Notes: a model not told the origin generated them from the sequence alone. A stretch of 64,000 bases of DNA from Patellaria atrata CBS 101060 (GCA_010093705.1 MU006100.1:124001-188000), one strand, 5' to 3'; shown: positions 1 to 11,497, numbered from the stretch's first letter. Made by a program: numbers and translations.

Positions 1-27
1 ACCATTACGTACCCGGCCCATCAATAA

Positions 28-34
28 TATAAAG
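28..34 (+). promoter_or_regulatory. TATA box of the secreted-protein gene
   Basis: A TATAAAG motif is followed about 10 bases later by a CTCTCTCTC tract, which in fungal promoters often marks the transcription start. The distance to the downstream ATG at 229 is filled by a pyrimidine- and CAA-rich leader with its own intron. This is seen directly; use as a promoter is inferred. Confidence 0.55.
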
Positions 35-228
35 AACCCTCTCTCTCAGCTTTGCACCTTCTCAATCATTCTCCATCAACAACAAAATACTACAAGCGTC
101 AACACCAGACCTCTCGCTTCTATTTCCAGATTCCATACCCTCTTTCATCAAGGTAAGCTTTGTTGCTTCAGTAGAACCGTCAATACAATCATCTAACAGT
201 TGTCGTCAGAACAACACATTCTCTCAAC

Positions 229-768
229 ATGCGTACCTCAGCAGTCATCGCCTCCGGTTTCGCCGCTGCAGCTTATGCTCAAACTTTTCCAAACCCATCC
301 GATTTTCTACCAACCGTAGCAATCTCGGACATCATTCCAGGCGATATCTCAACCGCTGTCACCGGCCTCCTCCCAACCGCTTTTCCCAGCGACGTCATCC
401 CAAGCGATGTCAGCAACGTCTTGACAAACTTCCCAACTGCCGTTCCATCTGATGTCGCCACATTCATCTCTGGTGTCCAGTCAGACGCCAGCGATATTCT
501 CGCCTCGGGTTCTGCGGCCCTCTCTGACGCTCTGGAATCCTTTTCTAATATCGCAACTAACTCCGAGGCCGCGAACTCCTTCATCGCATCTGTCAGCCGT
601 GACATTGCTTCGCAATCCGCGGCCCTTGGTTCCGAAGTTAGCAGCCGCTTAAACACTGCTACGGAGTCTCTTGCCACGGAGACCCCTACCGATGCTGCCT
701 CCCCCATGGCTATCCCAGCTATCGGAGGGATCTTGGGTGCCGTCCTCGCTGTTGTTGGTATGATGTAA
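229..768 (+). CDS. Small secreted, probably GPI-anchored protein
   Basis: A single-exon protein of 179 residues. Residues 1-17 form a secretion signal with likely cleavage after AYA. The body is rich in Ser, Ala, Thr and Pro with imperfect repeats around PSDV (AFPSDVIPSDVSN, AVPSDV), as in fungal surface proteins. The C-terminus is hydrophobic (AIPAIGGILGAVLAVVGMM) and preceded by small residues (DAAS), matching a GPI-attachment signal. It probably ends up on the plasma membrane or cell wall. No catalytic domain is visible and I do not recognise a named family. The 5' leader contains an intron at 153-209 (GTAAGC donor, ATCTAAC branch site, CAG acceptor), which supports this being an expressed gene. 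The start is the first ATG after that intron. Confidence 0.8.
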   Translation: MRTSAVIASGFAAAAYAQTFPNPSDFLPTVAISDIIPGDISTAVTGLLPTAFPSDVIPSDVSNVLTNFPTAVPSDVATFISGVQSDASDILASGSAALSDALESFSNIATNSEAANSFIASVSRDIASQSAALGSEVSSRLNTATESLATETPTDAASPMAIPAIGGILGAVLAVVGMM

Positions 769-1060
769 GCTATTAGCAGTATATGTTTGGAATTCGGTGG
801 GAGTTACTCTTGAGGTTACTGTGTAATATCACACCTGGAATTGGAAGGCAGGTTGCATTGGGTCCGGAAAAATTGCATTTCACTCTTTGAGATGAGTGAT
901 ATCTACTCAAAGGAAATAATATCCAATCCTTGATGCCAAAATCTATTGACGTACGCTTTGAATGCTCTATTCTACTTGAGTCTATCGTAACTGCTCTTCT
1001 ACCCTTGCTTTGATCTTCATGCTCTTCACGTTCTATGACCTTAACAGTTACTCATGACTT

Positions 1061-1985
1061 TCACGTAACGCTTTTAAAGAACTGTGGGAATATCTCTCGT
1101 AGTTCTTCTAAGTGCCGAATCTGATATTCTCCGACCTTTTCTGCTGGTTCTGGTTCCGTAGATTCTATCAGATGTACTGCATGCCATCCTAGAGCATGAG
1201 CTCCCTTCACATTCGTTCCGGAGTCGTCTATAGTATGATTAGCCTAACTTGGAATCACCTGATAACTAACCGTGTCGACTTGCCTACAAAGAAGCATTTC
1301 TCAGCATCAGTGACTCCCGCCTCCGCCATAGCTTTGTCATACATATCTTTGCTAGGCTTGCAAATAAATTTCTCCGCGCCATAGTCACAATAAGTCAATC
1401 CTTCGAATTGATCTTCTATCCCTAGAAGGCTCACTACTCGTTTTCCATGCGTGACATAAGCATTGGTCAAGAGCCATAAACGCACTTTGCTTCTATCAAC
1501 ATCTTGAAGCAGCTTTCGGAGTTCGGGGTTGGATTTAATGATGTCCTCCAAAGGGAGCGCATCATCTACTTTACGGTTATATTCGAGAGGATCTACTTTA
1601 TGATGCCGTACCAGTCCCTCTATCGCTAGGCCATACTCTTTGTAGTATTTCATATGTAGCGCATTGGCATCTTGTTGAGATAATGATAAATGCTCTTGGA
1701 AATATTTGTCTATTCGACAGACCCAGATTAGGCCTGTACCACTCTAAATCTACTATCATGGAACATACCGATGAGATCTGACATTAGATGTAACACCTTT
1801 GTGCCTGTAATGTCAGTCAGCTTCCCGATTCCATAAGATCGCCTATAGCGGATGCGTACTTTTTGGATAGAGCTACAATATAAGGTATCAGTAACCTCCA
1901 TTCCTACCACAGACTACGTGATACGTACACAATTGTCAATATCGAAGAAGAATACGGGCTTGGAGGGGCTATCAGGGTCGGTCAT
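1061..1985 (-). CDS. HAD-family pyrimidine/nucleotide 5'-phosphatase (SDT1/PHM8 type)
   Basis: A 232-residue protein from five exons: 1929-1985, 1860-1872, 1769-1804, 1284-1709 and 1061-1227. It is a haloacid dehalogenase phosphatase expected to dephosphorylate nucleoside monophosphates, as in yeast Sdt1 and Phm8 (pyrimidine salvage or detoxification, phosphate starvation). Motif I is FFFDIDNCLY with nucleophile Asp15 and Asp17; motif II is the Thr in LLTNA; the lysine of CKPSK is motif III; FVDDS is motif IV. All catalytic positions are present. Every exon join restores phase inside conserved sequence. Exon 2 is only 13 nt. Intron 4 (1228-1283) has a GC donor (AG/GCAAGT) instead of GT and is needed to read FVDDS. 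The start ATG at 1985 lies just before the domain. The gene is divergent to the 887-residue protein gene, sharing a 429-bp promoter region. Confidence 0.9.
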
Positions 1986-2414
1986 GATGTCAGTTACAAA
2001 GCAATCTTTTAATCCTCTATTCGTGGAGGAGAGGAAACATAAATTGATTTGATTCGATTAGCCTGTTCAGACGAATGTATTAGAATTGTATGGACGAGGA
2101 GATTACAGTTTACTCATCAAGGTATTATTATTGGACTCGAGATGTTGACCCGTTCGGTCGAGAAAATCCTTGGCGCTCGAAGTTGACATTTCTAGCGTGC
2201 CGTGTGCGCTTTTGCTCATTTCCGCTCTTCATCCCAAACTCTCTGCACAGTGGAGACGTTGAAAATTTCTCGCCAAACAATGCATTCTCCATACGCTCAT
2301 CGAGCATAATGTTCGCTGTTGTCTACTCGTTTCTTTCTTCGCTTTTAAAGGTGTGACAGTTACTGTGCAAGTCCACAACAAACTTGTAGATCACCTCCTG
2401 CAAAAGGAGACACC
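1986..2414. promoter_or_regulatory. Shared divergent promoter region
   Basis: This 429-bp interval separates the start codons of the HAD phosphatase (-) and the 887-residue protein (+), so it must hold both promoters. No strong TATA box is visible near either start. Short open frames inside it lack coding character. Confidence 0.5.
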
Positions 2415-5078
2415 ATGGATCGTTCTCAAGCGCCCGTGTATATCAACGGAAACGTTGACACGGATCTAGAAGCGCGTCGTCAAGAAGAATTTCTTGACAA
2501 ACTTTTCAAAACCCAAGACCAAGTCTTTGCGGGCAAACACCTGCGCTTCAAACTTCCGGTTCCTGTTTTACAGCAGGTTGCACCGCGCTCATATCAACAT
2601 ACTAATGGAATCAATGGCACAGCAACTACAGCACTCCCTTCTGCCACCCAGGCTCCCTCGCCGCACCCACCAAACCCTGCTTATATTCCACAGCTCCCAG
2701 TTAGCTCCCAATCGACACCGACAAGCATTCCACCACGCTCATCAGGCGTAAGCATAGACCCAGTGCTTCTCACCAAGTCTGACCACCTTATTAAAGCGGA
2801 AATACAATTGAAACGACAGAGGATAGAGGCGATATTGAAGGAGCAAGTGGATCAGAAACGACCGCATCCACGCGATAAGGACATTGGTCCAGAACTTGAT
2901 TCTCGTTTTGACCTTGAAGAAATTTTTACAAAAGCATTGGATCTTGTGAAACCCAGTTCAGGGCTGAAATCGAATGCTAATCGCAATAGTCCAGCGAGTG
3001 ACTCGTTTGACGAGAATAGCTATTACTCGAGTCGAGCGGATAGCTGGACCCCAGAGGAGGCTGGCGGTTCTGCACAGAAACCTGATGGAGATACCATGGA
3101 AGGGGTTATTCCCCATAATGGTTGCGTTCAAACGCCTGAGGATACTCAAACAATGATCAAGGCCAGTGCACCATTATTGTCCTCCCTTCATGCTGAAAAG
3201 CTACCCCCAGAGCAGCAATCTAGGCTTGATAATCTTGAGGGCAAGCCCTACCCCAGTCTTCAGGAACCCGAAGATACCGTCGGTGAGGATGATGACCTGA
3301 ACTTTTACTCCAACGCGCCAGATGACACATTAGAGGAAGGAGAAGAATTAGAAGAGGAGTCCGACTATTCCCCTCCTCCGCCAGAGACAATACCAACAAT
3401 TCCACCCACCGAAGATCCGAGATTGGTTGGAGGACCTTTTCCGCAAAGATTTGACGATAGGAATGGCCAATCATCGACAAATTCTGCTGAATCACAGGCA
3501 CAACGTGACGAATTGGTAGCTACCCCGAATGTTCCTGTCATTAGAAATCACATTCAGTCACCGATTGCTCCGCAACCTGCACGAGTATCGCCTCTAACAT
3601 TTTCAAAGCTACCTAGAATTGATCAATCACGCACCAGCAGACAAGGGGGTTTGCGTAGCGGGCCCTCATCACCAAGACAGCACCAAAAGCAATCAGGCCC
3701 TGGTCGTGGAAGTGGGAATACCCCTAGAGGTTCTGATCGACAGAGCCCTGTCAACCCGGGACGGCCTGTCAATAATCCGCGTAAGCGTAGACGTGAGGAT
3801 AATAATTCACGCAAGGCATCTGGAAAACGGGTCGCCCGTTCCCCAGAAGTTGCTACTGAGCCTATTGCAGAACCTGAGATCAAAGAAGAGCCAGTCTCAC
3901 CAGCACCATTTACAAGTGTACCAGAAGCCACTCAAGCCAGACGTAGAGCACAACCCCAAACCGTTGACGATGTGGAGATAATCTCTCCCCGAGAGATACG
4001 GAGACCCGTGTACTATCGAGAATATGATGAGCCTCCACCACCTCCACCTGGATATAGGTATGCTTATGAGTCGCAACCATCTCCAACGGTTGTGCGAGAG
4101 CCATCCCGCACAGCTTACCATCGGGTGGAAAGAGAAGACCCTGATTTACGCCGAGTGGCTAGCCTGCAATATGCAAGACGACCATATTCGCCAGTAGCTT
4201 ATGCTCCGCCTGACCCTCCACCTCAACGTTCAGCTTCGTACGCTCTCATTGACCGTCCAACCAACCAGGCACCTATCTACCGTGAGGCTTCCGTTCGACC
4301 ATTACCAGCTAGACCAGTACGTCACGAGCGTTCACTGTCCCCTGGTGACCACTATGTCCGAAGAGTCCAAAGTCCTTTGGCAATGGCACCGCCACCACCG
4401 CCTCCGCCTCCGCCTCCGCCTCGACAGGTCATCGTTGATGAGTACGGCAATCGTTACTATGCTGCGCCTGCACCTCCTGAAATCAGAGCATCAGTAGCCC
4501 CATCTACGAGAAGACCCGAAATCGATCCCTATCTGGAGCGTGCGCAGACACGAGAGCAAATGCTACGCCCTGCTTACCGAGTCTTGGACCAGCAAGAAGA
4601 CGAGCAGCCAGTTTACCGTATGCATCCACCACCTCCAAGACGGTATATAGAGGAACCTGCGGTTGAAATCGTCGATACGTCCCCGAGACGCCATCGGGAG
4701 TATTCTATGCGCCCTGTCGAAGCTGCTCCGCCTGTTGAGAGACGTCCAATGGTCCAATATGAAGAGATGCCACCCCCACGAGAGTACGTGCAGAGAGCCT
4801 ACAGCGTTCGTCCCGAAGTTGTAAGACGAGAACCCGGAGCTGGATACGTCGTGCGACATGAGAGTGTCCAACCTGGCCGCGAATACGTTCGACGTCCTGA
4901 AATGCCTCCATCAGGCTATCGTGAAGTCAGTGTTGCCCGAGCTGAATACGTGCCTGTGCCTGAGTCAAGGTACAGCTATGCGCCGCAACCGCCAGCAAGA
5001 CGGTATCTTGATGAGCCGGTGGAGTTTGTACACGAGCCTTATAGGGTGGAGGATAGGAGGGTCAGTAGTAGGTATTAG
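2415..5078 (+). CDS. Long disordered, proline/arginine/tyrosine-rich protein with a nuclear signal
   Basis: A single exon of 887 residues; I do not recognise a named family. The N-terminus (about 1-50) and residues about 117-180 look helical and charged (for example LIKAEIQLKRQRIEAIL) and are the parts most likely to be folded. An acidic stretch lies around residues 300-320 (EEGEELEEESD). A basic cluster near residue 455 (PRKRRRED) followed by KRVARSPE looks like a nuclear localisation signal. A run of eleven prolines begins near residue 659. The last 350 residues are low complexity with many R-x-Y and REYVRR-type elements, as in disordered RNA- or chromatin-associated proteins. The start ATG (ACCATGG context) is the only sensible one. 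Function is unknown; a nuclear scaffold or RNA-processing role is only a guess. Confidence 0.8.
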   Translation: MDRSQAPVYINGNVDTDLEARRQEEFLDKLFKTQDQVFAGKHLRFKLPVPVLQQVAPRSYQHTNGINGTATTALPSATQAPSPHPPNPAYIPQLPVSSQSTPTSIPPRSSGVSIDPVLLTKSDHLIKAEIQLKRQRIEAILKEQVDQKRPHPRDKDIGPELDSRFDLEEIFTKALDLVKPSSGLKSNANRNSPASDSFDENSYYSSRADSWTPEEAGGSAQKPDGDTMEGVIPHNGCVQTPEDTQTMIKASAPLLSSLHAEKLPPEQQSRLDNLEGKPYPSLQEPEDTVGEDDDLNFYSNAPDDTLEEGEELEEESDYSPPPPETIPTIPPTEDPRLVGGPFPQRFDDRNGQSSTNSAESQAQRDELVATPNVPVIRNHIQSPIAPQPARVSPLTFSKLPRIDQSRTSRQGGLRSGPSSPRQHQKQSGPGRGSGNTPRGSDRQSPVNPGRPVNNPRKRRREDNNSRKASGKRVARSPEVATEPIAEPEIKEEPVSPAPFTSVPEATQARRRAQPQTVDDVEIISPREIRRPVYYREYDEPPPPPPGYRYAYESQPSPTVVREPSRTAYHRVEREDPDLRRVASLQYARRPYSPVAYAPPDPPPQRSASYALIDRPTNQAPIYREASVRPLPARPVRHERSLSPGDHYVRRVQSPLAMAPPPPPPPPPPPRQVIVDEYGNRYYAAPAPPEIRASVAPSTRRPEIDPYLERAQTREQMLRPAYRVLDQQEDEQPVYRMHPPPPRRYIEEPAVEIVDTSPRRHREYSMRPVEAAPPVERRPMVQYEEMPPPREYVQRAYSVRPEVVRREPGAGYVVRHESVQPGREYVRRPEMPPSGYREVSVARAEYVPVPESRYSYAPQPPARRYLDEPVEFVHEPYRVEDRRVSSRY

Positions 5079-6617
5079 TATAATATTTTTGGTTTTTTGT
5101 ATATCATTGGACTGGGCGGTTGGATCTCTAATTTCAGGCATCAGAGATTTTGATGCGGCGTGTGTACTTGGAAATTGTATGATCACACTAATATGTATCT
5201 GTACTATATCATACATGCCGAAGGAGCATCCAGAGCTCAGATAGGTAGAGGTCAAGGAAAGTCAAAGTATCCCCTGTGCATCGATCTACAAAGTTCTAGA
5301 ACTTCTCCTTATGAGTGAAGATGGGAATTTAATACGGTTAGCTCCGGGTATTATGCAGACTGTTATTTTGGAGTTAGGCCATCCAATACCTTGTTTGACG
5401 TTTTTTGTTTCGTACGCCTTGAAACAGGGAAACCTGAAATCGAGTCCACGCGGCCTCGGATTTCTTCATAGAATATACGAGATAAGGACACCCAGCGGGA
5501 GGCTGCGGAAAAGGGTGGTGAGGTGGGGAGGAGTAACTACTGGCTGTTTGGACGGTCGCACTGGTAGAATATTATCACTTCAGACTCGAGTTTATTAGGA
5601 GGATGGAACGAAGATGTGAGGTAGGTCGAAGAACGGATAGCCTTACACTGGTACGGCCACAGTAGTTCCACGGATCAAAAAGTAGGAAGAAGTAAGTCTG
5701 GGGTTATTCAAAACCGGATCATACTTGAACAGTCCTTGCTGATAATTCCTTAGGTTGACTAAGGTACCCACAGCTTACCTATGTAGACTATATCCCCTCT
5801 ATATGAGTGTTATAATCTGAGAGTTTGCCCGTGTATATACAACCAAATTGTATAGCAATTGATAAGTGCAAACAGTGACGCAGGAGACAAAAGTAAAAGG
5901 ATTGAAATATGTTGGGGTAAATTTTCCGATATGTGCATCCAATGGAGCAATTGTTGAAGTTGCTGTTCCACCACGATTCTTCCTTTTTAAGTCTAGAACT
6001 GGATCTTTGGTCGAGGATGTTGTCATGATGCGATGATACAAGTCTAGCTTTGATTTATTACTTTCTGGACGACGGGATTAGGTTCCCATACTGAAAGATT
6101 GGTAGATCAGTCAGATGATTTGAAAGTTGGGGACACAAGAATTTGATTCTGAGGTGGAGACTTGAGATCTCGTTCTGACCTTCCTCATTGGTCCAGACAC
6201 ATCTTCGAAAAGTTCGAAAAGTTCCTCACACGCACTTGCACTTTACGGTTTCTTCCATTGCACTTTCCTCCCAAATCCTCAGTCTGTAACAGGCAATTCG
6301 AAGCCAACACAACAACAGTCTTGCTTTCATTTCTATTCTTCCCTTCGTTCGTTTCTAAAGTCACCGGGAAATTTTCTTCAAGGAGGATAGAGTCTTTAAT
6401 AATAGAGAAGTCGAGGTAATCTCGTATTCTGGACATTGAAGGTCGGTTCCTTGTCGGAGTTTGTGCTCCAAAAGCTGTGGTCATCATTCCCACAAGCGAG
6501 CCCTTCTGCGTTGAACTTGGCTTCTCTCAGCCGCCAAACCTCGACTTTCCTTCCACCTCACGTCCTTCCTTACATTCTCAAACCTCGCCCCGTCTCCCAG
6601 GGCCATTCTTTTCGATA
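5079..6617. other. Intergenic region upstream of the KH-protein gene
   Basis: This interval holds the 3' end of the 887-residue protein gene and the promoter and leader of the KH gene. The part from 6200 onwards is pyrimidine-rich, as expected for a leader. A TTCGAAAAG unit is repeated near 6206-6226. A short minus-strand frame starting at ATG 6026 (about 75 codons) has no recognisable similarity and is probably chance. Nothing else is seen. Confidence 0.5.
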
Positions 6618-9600
6618 ATGCATAGAATTTCAAACTTCACCGGCTCTGCCCGGCATGGATGGGAGAAGATGACGCCCTCGATGGGCTTTGGCATGTCGCG
6701 GTCACACAATGAGATTCCCATCACTCCGCCCATCAAACGTCCCATGGGCTCCACTGCTACTTCTCCCGCCTTGCAACCAGGCACCAACGTGCACCTTTCA
6801 TTTAATGTTCCTTTCTCTTCCAACCTTGCCGGTCCTGAGCCTTCGGATGTCATCTACGCCAGTCCTGGAGCCTTTGCCCGCTGGACACATCCGGAAGGAA
6901 CCGAGGAAGGCACACCTCCCCACAAGCTCCCAGTTCACAGTCAGAACGTAGATAATTTGAGGGCGCTGTGCAAACAGCTGCAAGAAAGCAATGGACCAAA
7001 CTTTGGTTCCACCGTTGTCTGCTCGGAGCCTAAACCAATCCCAGGTCTACAACGTGGTCCTTTGAAGGCATTGGTTACAAATGTCTGTCTGTCTGGAGAA
7101 ACTGAGCAAGTTCATAGGATGAGGGGTAGAATTTTCAATGAGAGCCCTATATCACTGGTACACACTCCCCGTCTGAGCATTTTATCGTATCATCGGCTAA
7201 TCCCGGAAAATCATAGAGATGTGCTACGGTTGATATCGACTACGGTTTGATCATTGATCCCCCGTCCAAAGGAGTCAAACAAACTGTCCTCACACATCTC
7301 GATGATATTGCGGCATTGACCAAGGCGGATATTTTTCTATTACAACCAAAGCAAATTGATGAGACGGCAAGCTTCAATGGAAATCCAGAAACCAGTCTCG
7401 ATCAGAGATTGCGGTGCACTATCTATGGAGATATGGAAAATTCTGAGCACGCAAAGACTCGAGTTCTCATAATGATTGATCAAATTGTGCGTATGGAGCG
7501 TTTTATCCACCTCCCAACCTTTGAATGTTAATTGTATATCTGCAGCTCCAACGTCACGTGGATATGATGAAGGTCGAGTTATCAATGCATACTCTCATCT
7601 GTGGTCGGCAACGGAGAAACATCAAGCTTATCGAGTCGCATACTAACACGGCCATATATTTTCCTCCTCCGTTTCCTCAATTGTTCGGCTACACGCCCAA
7701 GGGTGCCAGTCGCCGAGCCGAAGATCAGATCATAATCACTGGAGAGCGACCGGAGAATATTGTCAAGGCAAAGTCGAAGCTACATGACCTCGCTGTGAAT
7801 ATGCGCCCATTCGTAAAAGAGGTGATTGTCACACCAAGTAAAGTCGATAACATTATCTTGGAGAGACTCGACAAAGTTCGTAAGATCATTGAGAACAATG
7901 GTTCATATGTTCTCCTACCTCCTCTTGGGTTTCAAAGGGGTCCTATTCGCGTTCAAGGTACGGATGTGCTGAACGTGGAACGCACCGTGCGGGAGGTCAT
8001 GGCTCTCGTAAGACACACCCTGACCCTTAATACTTTTCCGTACTAACCTGTTCAAGGCCGGTCAATTCTACAGCGCCTCTTGGTGGATCACCCATCCAGA
8101 TCCTTCCCAACGTCCTCCAACACACAACGATATCAAGGCTATGCTTTCGGATATCTGCATCAATTCTGGCGCAGAGATCAGCTTTGAAAAGTTGAACTTC
8201 CATATCTATGGTTCAGATGACGCAGTAAAAGCAGCTATGATGGTCATCAATAATATCCCATTCGTCAAGAAGTCGAAGTATACCATGGCCGTGAAGCTAG
8301 AACTCGCTAATGAGCACAAAGAATTTGTCAGTGGCAAGAAGAACGGTAAGATCAACAAAATCATGAGCCACAGTAACGTGCAGATCGTTTTCGATGGTTT
8401 CAATGAATACAACTTCTATATCGACGTCCGTGGCGCTCAGTACGATGCCACTAAGAGTGGGTTGGAGCTCGTCGAACTAGAAATGCCCGCCTCGATCTCT
8501 TTCCATGTGCCTGATCAATATCATAAGCGCATCATTGGCATTGGTGGACAACACATCCAACGAATCATGAAGAAATATTCTGTATTCGTCAAGTTTTCCA
8601 ATGCCATGGACCGTGGAGGTATCGGTAAAGAGGAAGACGACATCAAAGTCGACAACGTCATTTGCCGTACACCAGCTCGGAATGCGCATAACTTAGACCT
8701 GGTTAAGCAAGAGATTATGGATATGGTCGAGAAAGTCGATGCCGACTTCGTTTCTGAGAAGGTTCAAGTCAACCGACTCTACCATCGAGAGCTCATTTCT
8801 CGGATGGCCGAGATTGAAGAGCTCTCCAAGAAATGGAATTGCCAGATTACCTTCCCAAGTACTGAACAAGCTAGTGATCTTATTACAGTATCTGGCCCAG
8901 AGTTTCAAGTTCCTCGAGCTATTGATGAGTTCTTGGTAAGATAACCTTCAAGCATTACGGTCACCATATGAATTCAGACACTAACTTGGATATAGGGTAT
9001 GGTTCCGGAGGAACATGAGGTAACTTTTCCAGCTCCACCAAAGTTGAAGCAATTTCTTGAATCTTCCGAATTCCAAACCGAAGTCATCGAAAAGCTCAAA
9101 ACTCAGTACGAAACTAAAGTGACCGTTGCTCCAGTTCCGAACCACGACAACCCAGATGTAGACATGTTCTCGTTGAAGCTGAGTTACACTCGTAACAATG
9201 CTGGAGCATTGAAAGACGCGATTGACTTTCTACTTGCTCGGCTTGTACCTCACGATCTTGATGTTACTACTGTAAAGGGTGCTATTCCTCGCCCAAAATC
9301 TGACTCTTTCGAGGAGTCTATTCCATTCTTCGAGTCTCGCTTACTCACTCGAGCCGAACCTCCTATGGACACCGACTCCCCTACTCGTTCTCACTTCGGT
9401 GATGAGACAGCGGAGCGTTCTAGTCTCTTTGATAAGCTGCGCAAACCTGGCAGCATGTCCTCTATTACTTCATTTCTCAACGGCCGCCGTACCGGAAATG
9501 GCTCTCCAGCCTCCGCTTCGATGTTCAAGCATGCTTCAAGCAATGCTTCAAAGGCTTCATTAGTCAGTCTGGAGTCCCAAGGTAGTTACCGCAACCCTTG

Positions 9601-9847
9601 GAACGACAGCGGCATTAATCTACCAGACGAAGAACATCACACACCCACAAGCAATGGTTGGCCGGCTCCAGCGGCTGCCGCCCGTTTCGATACGAAATTT
9701 TCCAATTCCAGTTCCCACGGTTTCTTTACCAGTGCTCCTGGGGATGTGACCCCGAGGTACGACCCGAGGGCGTCGGTCGACTCCGGTCGTCCCAGCACCT
9801 CGCATTCTCTTTCAGGATACCCGGCCCCTATTGGGCCTCCTCGTTGA
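6618..9847 (+). CDS. Multi-KH-domain RNA-binding protein
   Basis: A 1000-residue protein from five exons: 6618-7157, 7217-7486, 7546-8007, 8057-8935 and 8996-9847. All introns are 49-60 nt and the third has a perfect TACTAAC branch site. At least three KH-type segments are visible. The GRQRRN loop sits near residue 290, GKKNGKI near 517-522, and the canonical GxxG loop GIGG at 585-588 inside RIIGIGGQHIQRI; a further KH-like segment lies around 355-425. The C-terminal 200 residues are Ser/Pro-rich and disordered. The arrangement recalls vigilin- or Bicaudal-C-like mRNA-binding proteins, so a role in mRNA localisation, translation or stability in the cytoplasm is likely but not proven. The frame stays open upstream to an ATG at 6477; I prefer 6618 because the sequence before it reads like pyrimidine-rich leader. 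Confidence 0.88.
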
Positions 9848-10622
9848 ATGTTAACCTTTTCCTTTTTCTACTGAATGAAGACAAAATACCCATTTGCTTG
9901 AGTGTCACCAATGGCGAATATTCAAAAACTAGTCTGGTTTTTTCATGCTGTCTATGTGTGTGTGGGGTAGGGTAAACGAATGATATCCTCGATTGCTTTG
10001 GCGTTCATTTTCCTGGTTTTCCTGTCAGATTTTGCGGTTCCTCCTTTTTTTTTCTTTTACGGCGTGAAGAGAAATATACCAATGCTTTTGTCTGATTTTC
10101 TGAGGGGAGTGGTTTTCTTTGGCTTTTATGATGCTGGGTGGGATGAATGGGTGGTCCTAGTCTATTTCGGTTCATGTGAGAGCGTCGGCTATAGAGTTTG
10201 ATGCTAGCACAATATATTTGAAAATGCATATGAAGATTTCGGCTCCGTTCCTATTTATAAACATCTGTGAATCTTGGTATCCTCTTCTTGATTTGTGTTC
10301 CTTACTTACCTTTCTTGGTGTCTCGACGACAAACTCTCTCTCTCTTTCTCTTTTAAATTCTAGACAGATATTTAAAAAGACGGGTTGGGATGACTGATAT
10401 GATGGTATGGTATGTTGATAGTTATGAATATAATAAATATTTTTGAAGAATGCGAATGTCGTAACTCCCATCGCTCGTTTATTTCCCTTTTTATATACTC
10501 TTGAATATTGATTATGTTGTCTGGACTTATATCATTACAGTAATATATGGGGAGGAGTATTTTGATAGGGGAAGAGATACAATCCGCGATGGGAAGATTC
10601 CGGCGCAGTACTTTACGATAAG

Positions 10623-10643
10623 ATATATATATATATATATATA
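10623..10643. repeat. AT dinucleotide microsatellite
   Basis: About ten consecutive AT units are seen directly, in the 3' flank of the KH gene. Confidence 0.85.
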
Positions 10644-11108
10644 GCATCTCCGTAACTCGTGCCTTAAAAGCCAACGTACACCGATATCGTATCCCCCACA
10701 CCAAACAACAGCAATACCACCAGCGGACACGGTACAGTCCAGTCCAGTACAACCCTCCGCACACCCTACAGCCTTTATTCCCTTTGATGCCTTACCATGT
10801 CCAGCCCACACCCCCCGATTCTGGGTATCACATCCACCTTATATCCGTATTCATGGTATCTGATACCTCCACTTCATCCATTCGACCGACTCTCCCGTCT
10901 GGAAGGCATACCGATATCACACCCTCCGCTCCGCAGCTCACTGGGTATCGTACTGGTATCGTACTCCCAAGGCTCCGATGGCAGTATGTTCGGGAGTACG
11001 AACTAGATAGATAGATATCCGAGAATAAGGAGGGTTTGGGAGGTGGTGGTCAGGGGTTGCTGTACTTTTCGTGTATTTAGTGTATTTAGTGTAGGGCAGG
11101 GTAGACCA

Positions 11109-11208
11109 NNNNNNNNNNNNNNNNNNNNNNNNNNNNNNNNNNNNNNNNNNNNNNNNNNNNNNNNNNNNNNNNNNNNNNNNNNNNNNNNNNNNNNNNNNNN
11201 NNNNNNNN
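11109..11208. other. Assembly gap (100 N)
   Basis: Exactly 100 undetermined bases, the usual placeholder for a scaffold gap of unknown size. True distance and content between the flanks are unknown. Confidence 0.99.
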
Positions 11209-11463
11209 AGATTGGCCCGGTAACTCGCTCTGTTAATTGTGAGTGTGTCCTGGGTTCTGGGTTCTCGGTGGGGTTTTTTATTGAATGGGAGAGGTGGAGA
11301 TGGGAGAGAAGTGAAGATGGGGGCTTTTCTGTTTGGGAGGGAAGATGATGTATGTACGTATGTAGTCTCACATCTTCAGTTATCAACGTAACAGAGCCTT
11401 CATAACAACTCTCATTCCATTCAAACTGAACACATCAAGGCTCCCAAACCGGGACATCTCATC

Positions 11464-11497
11464 CACATCCACATCCACATCCACACCCACACCCATC
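11464..11497. repeat. CCACAT/CCACAC hexamer microsatellite
   Basis: Short tandem hexamers are seen directly in the 3' flank of areB. Confidence 0.75.

Noticed and set aside
5799-6026. Minus-strand frame of about 75 codons starting at an ATG in the KH-gene promoter region.
   Set aside because: Composition is mildly coding-like but there is no domain, no exon chain and no clear promoter; probably chance.
6477-6617. N-terminal extension of the KH protein from an in-frame ATG at 6477.
   Set aside because: The 47 extra residues are Ser/Pro-rich translation of pyrimidine-rich leader sequence and do not resemble a domain; kept only as an alternative start.
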